From positions 1-64,000 of the forward strand of contig JAPPFH010000131.1 of NCBI GenBank assembly GCA_028875185.1: 64,000 bases of DNA. The letters run 5' to 3'. Below the pieces are notes generated by a model that did no database searches, had not been told where the DNA came from, and was given only the letters and a program-made list of their open reading frames with translations. The DNA comes from Chloroflexota bacterium (lineage in GTDB: Bacteria > Chloroflexota > Anaerolineae > Aggregatilineales > Phototrophicaceae). The position numbers and the translations under genes are program-made. Positions 46,493 to 56,847 of this stretch are shown piece by piece (positions within the stretch are counted from its first letter, which is position 1; each line of letters opens with the position of its first letter).

Positions 46493-46525
46493 TTGAAATT
46501 CAAGCAAATGGTATACTATCATACC
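46493..46525 (+). promoter_or_regulatory. Promoter with overlapping palindrome upstream of eno
   Basis: TTGAAA (46493-46498) and TATCAT (46517-46522) are 18 bases apart. The -10 lies inside an inverted repeat, GGTAT-N6-ATACC (46510-46525), a good place for a repressor. TATACT (46512-46517) is an alternative -10. The rest of the 313-base gap between nifS and eno holds nothing else I recognise. Confidence 0.5.
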
Positions 46526-46543
46526 GTTTTGGCAGTGCATTAA

Positions 46544-47869
<1,326 letters not shown>

Positions 47870-47952
47870 GTTGGCGGCTGTCTTCAAAGCCGAACTATCC
47901 GCCGGCAGCGCAGAATGGTCGACAAGCGGCGCCACAAACCGGGGGGACAAGC

Positions 47953-49410
47953 GTGCGACTAAGACTGGATAGCAAGCTCACCAAAATCGTCGCGACGATA
48001 GGACCGGCATCGCGGCATCCCGAGACCCTCCGCGCCATGATTCGCAGCGGCATGAATGTCGCGCGCATCAATTTTTCGCATGGCGATCACCAGACGCATG
48101 GCGAGACTATAGATAACATCCGCCGCCTCGCCGCCGAAGAGGGCACGGTCGTCGCTGTGCTCTGCGACATACAAGGACCCAAGATCCGTATAGGGGCAAT
48201 CGAGCGGGAGCCGATGATGCTCGAAATCGGCGACAGCATCACACTCACGCTGGATGACATCATCGGCCGAGACGGAATCGTGTCGCTGCCGCATCCGGAG
48301 TTTTTGCGCGATATCGAAGCCGGCGCCACCCTATTGCTTGATGATGGCAATTTACAATTCAGCGTGCGCGAAACAGACGGACACAATCTCAAGTGTGAAG
48401 TCGTCGTTGGCGGTCCATTGAAGTCGCGCAAGGGTGTATCGGCGCCGAACGCGCGTCTGACTTTGTCCGCCATTACGGATAAGGACAGCGAGGATATCGA
48501 GTTTGCCTTGGCAAAAGATTGCGATTACATGGCGATGTCTTTCGTGCGTTCATCCGATGACATCCTCCAGCTTCAAGAATTGATGCGGAAGCTGGGAAGG
48601 CGCTCGGCTGTCATCGCCAAGATTGAAATGGGTGAGGCGCTGGAGAACATTGAAGAGATCATCGCCATTTGCGATGGCATCATGGTGGCGCGTGGCGACC
48701 TGGGTATCGAAACGCCAGCGGAGGAAGTGCCCTTTCATCAGAAGCGCATCATTAATCTTTGCAACGAGGCGGCGAAGCCAGTCATCACGGCGACGCAGAT
48801 GCTGGAATCAATGACCGACAATCCACGGCCGACGCGGGCTGAAGCGAGCGATGTATACAACGCCATTCTGGACGGCACCGACGCGATTATGTTGAGCGCG
48901 GAAAGCGCCAGCGGCAGTTACCCGGTGCGCGCCGTCGAGGTCATGAGTGAGATCGCTGCCATTGCCGAGCAAAACCTTAGCTACGAAAGTGCAGCGTTGA
49001 TCAATGAAGGCAATGCCGGCGAAGCGCGCGAAGACATCTCTAACGCCATCTGCAAAGCGACAACCGAGATTTCCCACGCGATAAAACCGAAAGCCATCGT
49101 AACGACAAGCATGTCTGGTTATACCACGAGGCGCGTCGCTAAAGAGCGCCCGGGCACACCGATACTCTGCATGACGCCAAACACAACAACCCAGCGTCTT
49201 ATGACCTTGGTCTGGGGCGTCACCTCGCTGCAAGTACAAGAGTTCAGCACCATCGACGAAATGATAAGCGTCATTGTGCGCACGGCGTTTGACAAGGGGC
49301 TGGTTGATCGCGGGGATCGTCTTGTCATCATCGCTGGAGTCCCCTTCGGCATTGATGGCCAGACCAATCTAGTCAAGATTCATGCAGTTGGCGAGGAAGG
49401 CGAGATTTAA
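47953..49410 (+). CDS. pyk: Pyruvate kinase
   Basis: Makes pyruvate and ATP from PEP. The 485-residue protein has KIVATIGPASRHPETL, ARINFSHGDHQTH, the PK signature IAKIEMGEALENIEEI, MVARGDLGIETP and the C-terminal regulatory domain (SGYTTRRVAKERPGTPI). It lacks the extra C-terminal PEP-utiliser domain of some bacteria. Start is GTG 47953, with a run of G (GGGGGGACAAGC) as ribosome site. Confidence 0.96.
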   Translation: MRLRLDSKLTKIVATIGPASRHPETLRAMIRSGMNVARINFSHGDHQTHGETIDNIRRLAAEEGTVVAVLCDIQGPKIRIGAIEREPMMLEIGDSITLTLDDIIGRDGIVSLPHPEFLRDIEAGATLLLDDGNLQFSVRETDGHNLKCEVVVGGPLKSRKGVSAPNARLTLSAITDKDSEDIEFALAKDCDYMAMSFVRSSDDILQLQELMRKLGRRSAVIAKIEMGEALENIEEIIAICDGIMVARGDLGIETPAEEVPFHQKRIINLCNEAAKPVITATQMLESMTDNPRPTRAEASDVYNAILDGTDAIMLSAESASGSYPVRAVEVMSEIAAIAEQNLSYESAALINEGNAGEAREDISNAICKATTEISHAIKPKAIVTTSMSGYTTRRVAKERPGTPILCMTPNTTTQRLMTLVWGVTSLQVQEFSTIDEMISVIVRTAFDKGLVDRGDRLVIIAGVPFGIDGQTNLVKIHAVGEEGEI

Positions 49411-49483
49411 CGCATCCCTTGGTCCGAATCGGCTTATCAATGACAAAGGCGATAAGAGATTGGTTAAGCTGGCGCGCTTGCAG

Positions 49484-50020
49484 CTATTCGACTTGTTGCG
49501 AGGCGACCCACTTGGCGTCTATCGGCGCTGGCTCGGAAGGCTTAACATGTCGCGAGGCGGTAGCCAGCGTTCCGTCCGATGTATAATTCACCTGGCTCGT
49601 GGTACAGCGCGGGCAGATGTTCCAGGGCAATTCGAGCAAATAATCGCAGTTGACGCAAGCTTTCTTCAGCCGATGATAACAATGCGGGCACGCTTGCCAA
49701 TCGTGCTGAACGCGTTGACCACAACCCGGGCAAGTGGGCCGTTCTTCTATTTCTTGCAGCAGCGCCTCTTCTTCCAGCGACCGCTCGTAGGTCTCTGAAA
49801 GCGTCGCCCGCGGCCGCAACAAGATGTAAACAAAGAGACCGGGCACATTGAGCAGCAAGACAATAATGGCGACCAGCAACTGCGCCAGCGGGTCGCGCGA
49901 TCGCGAGCGCATATCGCGATACGCCCATATGACCAGCGCCAACCAAAAGGCGGCTAGCGTCACGACGACAAATACCGTCGCAACCAAAAGGATATCGTCG
50001 AAGCCCTCCGGCATTTGCAA
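49484..50020 (-). CDS. Membrane protein with double zinc ribbon
   Basis: A 178-residue protein. Two spans at the N-terminus (VATVFVVVTLAAFWLALVIW and LLVAIIVLLLNVPGLFVYIL) are followed by a charged helix (TYERSLEEEALLQEI) and two zinc ribbons: CPGCGQ...CPHC and CVNC...CPRC. A polar tail closes it. Such anchored zinc ribbons are common but of unknown role, possibly protein-protein scaffolds. It is convergent with pyk and shares its strand with the next membrane gene. Confidence 0.75.
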   Translation of the reverse strand: MQMPEGFDDILLVATVFVVVTLAAFWLALVIWAYRDMRSRSRDPLAQLLVAIIVLLLNVPGLFVYILLRPRATLSETYERSLEEEALLQEIEERPTCPGCGQRVQHDWQACPHCYHRLKKACVNCDYLLELPWNICPRCTTSQVNYTSDGTLATASRHVKPSEPAPIDAKWVASQQVE

Positions 50021-50060
50021 GTCTCCAAAGTCTGTTGAACCGGGCGCCGGTCGAATTGCG

Positions 50061-51500
50061 CTAGCCGCTCGCCACAGCGCCTGACGAATCCACCGCGAGC
50101 AGCATCATCTCGCTGACGACGGTATCGAACTGGTGGCCCGAGGCGTAAAACCTTATCGCCTTGATGAAGGCCGGGCGGCGATCCTCGGCGATCAGATTAA
50201 GCAGATTACCCGAGTCAAAGGTGTACCAAACCGACGGATTGGTATCGACATGTTCCTGCAAACAACTGGCGCAGATCCTTTTGTGCCGGCCCGGCGCCTG
50301 CCCTTCGTAATAGAATCCGCGAAACCAATTGGCGTGATTATCTGGAGGCGAATCGTCGATCGTGTACATGATATGCACCATCAGCGGGCACTCGCTGCCC
50401 TCTTTGCCACAAAGGCTGATGGATTGATAATTGAGGCTGAAGGTGGCGAGGATGCGCAATGAATCGAAATGTCTCGCATCCAATCCTTCGCCTTCAAACT
50501 CCTGTATGCAGGAGATTTCGCCGTGCGACGTCGCGTTGTCAAAGCGCTGCAGATTCACGCCAAGGCGCCCGTCAAACTCACGGACGGAATAAGATCCGGG
50601 CGGGCTCTGTTCGGGCAGCGCGCTGCAATTCCAGTTCAGAGGCTCGCCCGGCGAATAAAGCTGCCCTATGCTTGAGCTTTGCAAGCTGAAGTCGCCGGTC
50701 ATCAACAAGTTCTTCGTATTATCGAGCGTACGAATGCTTCGATTGCCGGTCCTGACAACCAGTTCTCTGCCGGGCTCTACCGGATTGCGCACATTGGGTT
50801 CATCGCCAAAGAAGGCGCTGACCGCGCCGGCCAGATTCAGCAGCCGGATTTCGTCTTCGGAAACAGTTAGGCGATAGCGCCCGTTCGTTACGGACTGAAT
50901 GTGCACGCCCTTGTCCGTATTGAGATCATCGGTATAAATGTCCATCACAATGGCATGCGAATCGGCCCCGGTGACGATGACATCAAGCTGTCCTGACAGG
51001 CGCGAGAATTGAATGCGCTGCGGATCTTGGCTCCAGTCGAATCGAGGACGAATGGCATGGTTGAAGGTGACCAAGGTATTGCCTTGCAGAGTAACAGCCG
51101 CCAGCAAATCGGCTGAATCGCCCTCGACTTCGGTAGAATCGTGGAATTGGATAGTCGCCTGCGACAGCGAATCTGTACTGACGCTCGTGACCGTATTGGT
51201 CAAGTCATCGCGCTGGCGCTCTACCGTTTCCCGCAAGTCGGCGCCGGTGATGCCGATGGTGCCCTTGGCCACGTAAAGCGTGGCGGATATCGGCACGGTT
51301 GAACGGAACAAGTAGTGATATATGCCAAAGGCTGTGGTTAAGGTCATGGTGCAAAAGAGCGCGAATGCGCCCAACAGCGCCATCCAGGCGATGCGCTCCG
51401 GGGATCTGGCGACGCCAAACTCATAAGACCTGTCGGCGCTTGTCGCGGCTTCAATTATCTCTTCAGCCTGCTGCGTGATATCCACTTTGCAAGAGCCCAA
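50061..51500 (-). CDS. Hypothetical single-span membrane protein with large extracellular domain
   Basis: A 479-residue protein: a cytosolic N-terminus of about 35 residues, one span (IAWMALLGAFALFCTMTLTTAFGI, split here for length), and a beta-rich outer part. Its first section (residues about 70-130, SATLYVAKGTIGI ... SLSQATIQFHD) has a FecR-like look. The second half resembles a jelly-roll or carbohydrate-binding fold. No catalytic motif. The start may be TTG 51500 or GTG 51485. A divergent promoter with TATAAT lies upstream. Confidence 0.65.
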   Translation of the reverse strand: MGSCKVDITQQAEEIIEAATSADRSYEFGVARSPERIAWMALLGAFALFCTMTLTTAFGIYHYLFRSTVPISATLYVAKGTIGITGADLRETVERQRDDLTNTVTSVSTDSLSQATIQFHDSTEVEGDSADLLAAVTLQGNTLVTFNHAIRPRFDWSQDPQRIQFSRLSGQLDVIVTGADSHAIVMDIYTDDLNTDKGVHIQSVTNGRYRLTVSEDEIRLLNLAGAVSAFFGDEPNVRNPVEPGRELVVRTGNRSIRTLDNTKNLLMTGDFSLQSSSIGQLYSPGEPLNWNCSALPEQSPPGSYSVREFDGRLGVNLQRFDNATSHGEISCIQEFEGEGLDARHFDSLRILATFSLNYQSISLCGKEGSECPLMVHIMYTIDDSPPDNHANWFRGFYYEGQAPGRHKRICASCLQEHVDTNPSVWYTFDSGNLLNLIAEDRRPAFIKAIRFYASGHQFDTVVSEMMLLAVDSSGAVASG

Positions 51501-51530
51501 AACAGTGATAAACAGCCGATAGACATGAAC

Positions 51531-51578
51531 ATTATATCATTCGCTATCTGTTTTGTCGCCGAGTTTATGCGCTATAAT
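51531..51578. promoter_or_regulatory. Divergent -10 elements between the membrane gene and yebC
   Basis: On the minus strand TATAAT occupies 51536-51531, with GCGACA 17 bases upstream. On the plus strand TATAAT occupies 51573-51578, with a weak TTTTGT 16 bases upstream. The two -10 boxes lie back to back about 37 bases apart, so polymerases at the two promoters would interfere. Confidence 0.5.
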
Positions 51579-51622
51579 CCAGTCAGGTCAGCCGCCGGCG
51601 CTTAATCGGAGGGGACAAGGCG

Positions 51623-52369
51623 ATGTCTGGTCATAGCAAATGGTCGACGATCAAACGCAAGAAGGGCGCTGAAGATGCCAAGCGCGCCAAGGTTTTCACC
51701 CGATTGGGGCGTGACATCATGGTCGCAGCGCGCGAAGGCGGCGGCGATGAAAACGCCAATCCCAAGCTGAAGTTGGCGATTGCCAAAGCGCGATCGGCAA
51801 ACATGCCTAAAGAGAATATTGAACGCGCTAAGAAAAAAGGCACCGGTGAAATTGCCGGGGGTGAAGTGGTCGAAATGCTCTATGAAGGCTACGGCCCGGA
51901 CGGCGTCGCCTATATCGTAGAAATCCTGACCGACAACCGGAACCGCGCCTTGGCTGAGATCAAGCATGCCTTCAGCAAGCACGCCGGCAGCCTGGCGACC
52001 AACGGCGCGGTCATGTGGCAGTTCGACCAGAAGGGCTTCATTACGCTCAAGGGCGAGGCCGACTTTGACGATGTATTCCTGCAAGCGGCGGAGGCGGGCG
52101 CCGAGGATGTTGTCGATGAAGACGGCGTCATGACCGTATACACCGCTCGCGATGACTACGCCACTGTTGAACAAGCCTTAGCCAACGCCGGTTATGACTT
52201 CGAAGACAGCGAATTGCGCTGGTTCCCGCAGAACGAAATCGAAGTGCCGAAAGGCAAAGCCTTACAGAACATGCGCCTTATGGAACAGCTGGAGGAGGCG
52301 GACGACGTACAGACGGTATCCTCCAATTTGAACATTACCGACGAAGTTCTCGCCGCTTTCGAAGCGTAA
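51623..52369 (+). CDS. YebC/PmpR family protein
   Basis: A 248-residue member of the YebC/TACO1 family, first described as DNA-binding regulators and more recently linked to translation of proline-rich stretches. It begins MSGHSKWSTIKRKKGAEDAK and contains RLGRDIMVAAREGGGDENAN and EGYGPDGVAYIVEILTDNRN. GGAGGGGAC precedes ATG 51623. The stop is one base from the ruvC start, the usual yebC-ruvC-ruvA order. Confidence 0.95.
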   Translation: MSGHSKWSTIKRKKGAEDAKRAKVFTRLGRDIMVAAREGGGDENANPKLKLAIAKARSANMPKENIERAKKKGTGEIAGGEVVEMLYEGYGPDGVAYIVEILTDNRNRALAEIKHAFSKHAGSLATNGAVMWQFDQKGFITLKGEADFDDVFLQAAEAGAEDVVDEDGVMTVYTARDDYATVEQALANAGYDFEDSELRWFPQNEIEVPKGKALQNMRLMEQLEEADDVQTVSSNLNITDEVLAAFEA

Positions 52370-52370
52370 T

Positions 52371-52865
52371 ATGCTCTCACTTGGCATTGATCCCGGCACG
52401 GCGTCTCTCGGATATGGACTTGTGCGCGAGCTTGACGATGGTTCGCTGGCTTGCGTTCATTTCGATGTGATCCGCACCAGAGCCGAGACGCCGATGCCGC
52501 AACGTCTAAAGATTATCTACGACGAACTCGCGGGCTTGGTTGAGCGCTTTCGGCCCGACCGAGCCGCGGTCGAGGAGCTGTTTTTCGCGCGCAACGTAAC
52601 GACGGCGATGTCAGTGGCGCAGGCGCGGGGCGTGGTATTGCTTGCGCTGCAGAACGCCGGCTTGCCCATCGCGGAGTACAAGCCCAACGCGATCAAATTG
52701 GCCATCACTGGCTATGGCGGCGCGGACAAATCGCAGATGCAGGAGATGGTGCGGTTGCTATTGGCGCTTGAGCGGCGACCCCGCCCAGATGATGCGGCTG
52801 ACGCGCTGGCGGTTGCCATTGCCGATCTGCACAGTTATCGCCTGGCCGGCGTCGATGCGGTGTGA
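52371..52865 (+). CDS. ruvC: Holliday junction resolvase RuvC
   Basis: Cuts Holliday junctions as a dimer. The 164-residue protein has the catalytic acidic set: Asp in LGIDPGTASLGYG, Glu in VEELFFARN and the Asp pair in RPRPDDAADALA. It lies one base after yebC and 15 bases before ruvA. Confidence 0.96.
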   Translation: MLSLGIDPGTASLGYGLVRELDDGSLACVHFDVIRTRAETPMPQRLKIIYDELAGLVERFRPDRAAVEELFFARNVTTAMSVAQARGVVLLALQNAGLPIAEYKPNAIKLAITGYGGADKSQMQEMVRLLLALERRPRPDDAADALAVAIADLHSYRLAGVDAV

Positions 52866-52880
52866 AGCGGGCTTCTGCTG

Positions 52881-53456
52881 ATGATCGCGACCATTGAAGG
52901 GCAACTCGCCAGCAAAGCGGCTGACCATATTCTTGTCACAGTGGGAGGCGTTGGCATTGAAGTCAGCGCGCCCTTCAGCACAATCGAAAAGCTGAATTCA
53001 GATCGTGTTTTCTTGTATACGCGATTGGTTGTGCGCGAGGATTCGCTGACGCTATACGGATTCGCCACGACGGGTGAACGGGAACTCTTTGACGCTTTTC
53101 TGAAGATTAGCGGAATCGGACCCCGGCTGGCTGTCGCCATTTTGAGTACGATGAGCGTGGAAAACATTCATAACGCCGTTCGCAACGATCGCCCGGAACT
53201 CATCAGCCGCGTGCCAGGCATCGGCAAGAAGACGGCGCAGAAAATCGTGCTGGAGCTGCAAGACAAGATCCCGTCCGCGCTGGAGGCGGCGCCGATTGGC
53301 GCTGATGGCGATGCGAGCGCAGAAGTGATGGATGCGCTGACAGCGCTCGGTTACAGTGTTGTTGAAGCGCAAATGGCGATCCAGTCGATGCCGCTGGACG
53401 CGCCGGACAGCGTTGAAGAGCGTGTCATGATTGCCTTGCAGAGCCTTGCGGGTTGA
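52881..53456 (+). CDS. ruvA: Holliday junction DNA-binding protein RuvA
   Basis: Tetrameric junction-binding partner of RuvB, 191 residues. The OB-fold N-terminus (MIATIEGQLASKAADHILV), two helix-hairpin-helix motifs (ISGIGPRLAVAILS and VPGIGKKTAQKIVLEL), and the RuvB-binding C-terminal three-helix domain (VMDALTALGYSVVEAQMAI) are complete. Confidence 0.96.
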   Translation: MIATIEGQLASKAADHILVTVGGVGIEVSAPFSTIEKLNSDRVFLYTRLVVREDSLTLYGFATTGERELFDAFLKISGIGPRLAVAILSTMSVENIHNAVRNDRPELISRVPGIGKKTAQKIVLELQDKIPSALEAAPIGADGDASAEVMDALTALGYSVVEAQMAIQSMPLDAPDSVEERVMIALQSLAG

Positions 53457-53519
53457 GGCAATCAGCTTGCGCGATATACCGGCGCGCGAGCCCTTACATC
53501 GCGAGCGCGGGAGTAAAAC

Positions 53520-54242
53520 ATGGCGGAATCGTTGATCGGCAAGCGCGTGGATGCGCTTGACAAAGGCTGGATCGAGTTGGTCGATCTAATGCCGCACCCG
53601 GGCTCGGACGTGTCTGGCGATCTCGCCATTGTCAATGCGGCGCGCGTCAGCTTCCTGGGCGAGAGCAAGGGGCCGGAGCGCGATAAGAAGCTGCTGTTTT
53701 ATCTGCTGCGCCATCGCCACACCTCGCCCTTCGAGATGGTGGAATTTAAGTTTCGCGTGCGCGCACCGCTTGTGACCTGGTGGCAATGGGTGCGGCATCG
53801 CACCTGGAGTATGAACGCGCAATCAGGCCGCTACACGCCCTTTCAAGAAAACGACTTCTATGTGCCCGAACCCTGGCGCAAACAAAGCGCGGACAATAAG
53901 CAAGCCAGCGAGGGCGCGCTCGAAGCCGAAGAGAGCGATGCGCTAACGCAGAAGCTGCTGGCGCATTACGACGAAGGATTCCGGCTTTATTCGGAGGCGC
54001 TGGAAAAAGGCGTGTCCAAAGAAATGGCGCGGCTCTTCCTGCCCGGCTTCAGCGTTTATTACACATGGGTGACCAAGATAGACGCTCACAATCTGATGCG
54101 CTTTCTCCGGCTGCGCATGGCGCGCGACGCGCAATACGAGATCCGCGTATACGCCGCCGCAATCTACGAGCGCTTCTTTAAGCCCGCGCTTCCCTGGACT
54201 GCCGAAGCATTCCGCAAATACATACTAGAGATTGAGAATTGA
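53520..54242 (+). CDS. thyX: Flavin-dependent thymidylate synthase
   Basis: Makes dTMP from dUMP using FAD and methylene-THF. The 240-residue protein has the ThyX motif RHRTWSMNAQS (RHRx7S), and FLLRHRH-type and HNLMRFLRLR segments. GGGAG precedes ATG 53520. No thyA is in the window. Together with tdk it covers synthesis and salvage of thymidylate. Confidence 0.96.
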   Translation: MAESLIGKRVDALDKGWIELVDLMPHPGSDVSGDLAIVNAARVSFLGESKGPERDKKLLFYLLRHRHTSPFEMVEFKFRVRAPLVTWWQWVRHRTWSMNAQSGRYTPFQENDFYVPEPWRKQSADNKQASEGALEAEESDALTQKLLAHYDEGFRLYSEALEKGVSKEMARLFLPGFSVYYTWVTKIDAHNLMRFLRLRMARDAQYEIRVYAAAIYERFFKPALPWTAEAFRKYILEIEN

Positions 54243-54251
54243 ATACGACGC

Positions 54252-54701
54252 TTAGTCTTCGATATCAATCGAGTCGGGTCGATTGATGAGGAAGGCCGAA
54301 GACCGCTCAAAGTAATCGCGCATCAGGGAACGCGCCGGCTCTCGGATTCCGGCCTCGTCAATTGCGGCGCGCATATGCGCCAGCCAGTGGTCGCGCGCTT
54401 GCCGATCAATCGCGAAAGAAAAATGCCGCATGCGAAGGCGGGGATGCCCGCGTTCCTCGCTATAGCGGGTTGGCCCGCCGAAGAATTGCACGAGAAAGAG
54501 GAATAAGCGGCGCTTCGCTTCCGCTAACTCAGGCGGATACATCGGGCGCAGAATCGGATCCGCCTCGACCTTGTCGTAGAACTGATCCACAACCGATCGC
54601 AGCGGTTCTTCTCCGCCAACCAGGTCGTAAACGCTTTGCGGTTTGAAGCTCACAGATCCCGCCTTCAAACTCAAAACCGATTCCAAATGCTGCGTCGGCA
54701 T
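54252..54701 (-). CDS. Truncated hemoglobin, group II
   Basis: A 149-residue protein of the 2-on-2 globin family. The globin part starts at about residue 24 (YDLVGGEEPLRSVVDQFYDKV) with the B10 Tyr in QFYDKV, then QFFGGPTRYSEERGHPRLRMRH with the proximal His at its end, and the group II Trp in ARDHWLAHM. Roles in the family include oxygen binding and NO or peroxide handling. The first 23 residues are extra; GTG 54653 is a possible shorter start. Convergent with thyX. Confidence 0.85.
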   Translation of the reverse strand: MPTQHLESVLSLKAGSVSFKPQSVYDLVGGEEPLRSVVDQFYDKVEADPILRPMYPPELAEAKRRLFLFLVQFFGGPTRYSEERGHPRLRMRHFSFAIDRQARDHWLAHMRAAIDEAGIREPARSLMRDYFERSSAFLINRPDSIDIED

Positions 54702-54758
54702 TCGCCGCTGATGGATTGTATCCGCAGATGCGGCGCAGTCCTAGCGAGAAACTTTGAC

Positions 54759-54786
54759 TTTACAATCGTCGCGCCGGCTGTACAAT
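54759..54786 (+). promoter_or_regulatory. Sigma70-like promoter for the tandem binding-protein gene
   Basis: TTTACA (54759-54764) and TACAAT (54781-54786) are 16 bases apart. The site lies in the gap between the divergent globin gene and the ATG at 54828. The sequence TACAATC occurs twice in it. Confidence 0.5.
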
Positions 54787-54827
54787 CCATGCGTTAACTC
54801 AAGGGGCTAGCAAGGATACCGCAAAAT

Positions 54828-56717
54828 ATGAATAACCTTATGAAATGGGCGGGCTTGCTCTCGCTGATGCTGCTGATTGCGCGCCCGAGCCTGGCGCAGG
54901 ATTCCACCTCGATTAGCGTCGTCGGCTCGGGCATTGTTAACGCTCTGGTCGAGGCGATGGCCGAGCAAGGCGGGCAAGAGCCCTTGGACATCAGCACGGT
55001 CGGCACGGCAACCGGCATCGACCGGTTTTGCAGCGGCAATATCGACCTGGCGACAGCGATTCGCCCGATGTCGCCGGCGGAAAGAGCGATTTGCGGTTCA
55101 AACGAGGTCGCCTTCAGCGAGTTGCTCATTGGCCATCGCATCGTTGCTTTCGTCGCCCATGCGGATGCGCCGCTCGAATGCCTGACTGAAACGCAGGCGC
55201 TCGCCATTCTAAAGCCCTCCGCAAGCGGCGTGGCGACGGATTGGTCGTTCGCTGGCGACGAAGAAGCCGACCTGCCTTTATCCCTGATCTTGCCGTCAGA
55301 CGTATTGCTCGAATTTGCCATTGCCGACGAGCTCGTGCCCGGTGACGGTTTGCGGCGAGATGCGGGCGAATACGACGACGCGGACGATGCGCTGGCGAAG
55401 GTCGCCGAGACCGTGGGCGCTCTGGCTTTGGTGGGCTGGCAGGAGTCGCTCGCCGACTTGGAGTCGGTTGCGCTGTTGGCTTATGACAAAGGCGACGCCG
55501 GCGACTGCGCCTTACCCGCGGCGGAAAGCGTGGAACAAGAGCGATACGACGCGGCTATTTCCATGTTTGTCTACGTTAACCGCGAACGGATGGCGTCGAA
55601 TCAGCGTGTTTTTGACATGCTGCAGTTTGTCACCGATGCCGATAATCAAGGCCGTTTACCGTTATTGGATGCGACGCCGCCGAGCGCGGCACGATATGAA
55701 ATGAACGCTCGCGCGCTTGTGGAAGAAGCGGCGCTGGTAGACGCAAGTGACTTCCAGATTCCGGGCGTCTTGACGGGGAGCGTTCGGATTGTGGGCGCGG
55801 CCAGCGCCTTTGATGTGCTGAATCGCGCGGCGACGACGCTCACGCAAAACAGCGAAGGTTTGGCGATCGACCTGGATTTCGCCGGGCAAACCAACGGAAT
55901 CGCGGCTTTATGCGCGCGAGAAGCCGATATCGCCCTGCTAGATTCGGATCTTGGCGACAGCGACCTGGCCGCCTGCGCCGATGGCGAAATCTTCACAATG
56001 ACGACAAGACTGGGGTCGCAAGCCACGGTGTTGCTTGGCAATGCGGCCGATGAGCACACCCGCTGCTTGACGACAGACCAGGTCAACACGGTATGGGGAG
56101 CGGAGTCCGCTGACATCGTAACCAGTTGGTCGGGCGTGGACGCGTCATTTCCCGATATGGGCATGACGCTATTTGGCTTAACGCTTCTGGACCAGTCTAC
56201 CGACATCTTGCTGCAAACCGCCGCCGATGTGATTCCGCCAATAAGGCGCGATACCGAAATGGACTTTAACCCCTTGTATCGGGCGGCAGCGGTCGGCAAC
56301 GTGCCGGGCGCCTTAACTTATCTCAATTGGGGCGATTATCAGCGCGTAATCGACAACCAGCAGACGAACATCCAACTGGTCGCGGTCGACGGTGGAGCGG
56401 GCTGCGTAATCCCCTCGCCAACAACGATTGAGAATGGCAGCTATGCGCTTGCCCGCCAAGCGACCCTGCTCATCCTGCAGGAGTCACTGTCTGACATTAA
56501 TACGCAGTCTTATCTATGGACGCTATTTAGCGCGGACAACTGGCTCAATGTTGAACGCGAGGGCTTTGTCGGGCTGACAGCGCTTGAGTTGCCGGCTGTC
56601 CGCCAAGAATTGCAGCGATGGTTCACCGAAGCGGAAGCCATCCAAGCGGCGTCCGATGAAACCGCTGCCGACGAAACGTCCGAGCAAGAAGGGACAGAGG
56701 CCGGCGGCTCTGGCTGA
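54828..56717 (+). CDS. Secreted protein of two tandem PstS-like substrate-binding domains
   Basis: A 629-residue exported protein. A signal peptide (MKWAGLLSLMLLIARPSLAQ) is followed by two PBP-like domains: about residues 27-290 (ISVVGSGIVNALVEAM, TATGIDRFCSGNIDLATAIR) and about 310-570 (VRIVGAASAFDVLNRAA, QTNGIAALCAREADIALLD). The same order of motifs in both halves shows internal duplication. Each has a conserved Cys after the ligand loop. The tail is acidic and ends EAGGSG, with no membrane anchor or lipobox. No pstC, pstA or pstB follows, so its ligand and partner are unknown; phosphate is only one option. Confidence 0.75.
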   Translation: MNNLMKWAGLLSLMLLIARPSLAQDSTSISVVGSGIVNALVEAMAEQGGQEPLDISTVGTATGIDRFCSGNIDLATAIRPMSPAERAICGSNEVAFSELLIGHRIVAFVAHADAPLECLTETQALAILKPSASGVATDWSFAGDEEADLPLSLILPSDVLLEFAIADELVPGDGLRRDAGEYDDADDALAKVAETVGALALVGWQESLADLESVALLAYDKGDAGDCALPAAESVEQERYDAAISMFVYVNRERMASNQRVFDMLQFVTDADNQGRLPLLDATPPSAARYEMNARALVEEAALVDASDFQIPGVLTGSVRIVGAASAFDVLNRAATTLTQNSEGLAIDLDFAGQTNGIAALCAREADIALLDSDLGDSDLAACADGEIFTMTTRLGSQATVLLGNAADEHTRCLTTDQVNTVWGAESADIVTSWSGVDASFPDMGMTLFGLTLLDQSTDILLQTAADVIPPIRRDTEMDFNPLYRAAAVGNVPGALTYLNWGDYQRVIDNQQTNIQLVAVDGGAGCVIPSPTTIENGSYALARQATLLILQESLSDINTQSYLWTLFSADNWLNVEREGFVGLTALELPAVRQELQRWFTEAEAIQAASDETAADETSEQEGTEAGGSG

Positions 56718-56847
56718 TCGCGCCGAGATCCGCGCGCCTTGATAGAAATCAAGCGGTGAGACAAGGACGTTAACCAGGTCGCGGCCCGCTTGCACGGGTT
56801 GGCGCAGCGCGCTGACGAAGCGCAATTGGCTCTGATTGGAGACCGCA

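Noticed and set aside
49433..49456. CTTATC-N12-GATAAG as a terminator after pyk
   Set aside because: Only six base pairs with a long loop and no T-run.
54828..56717. A phosphate transport operon
   Set aside because: The binding protein stands alone, with a helicase gene next; no permease or ATPase genes are present.
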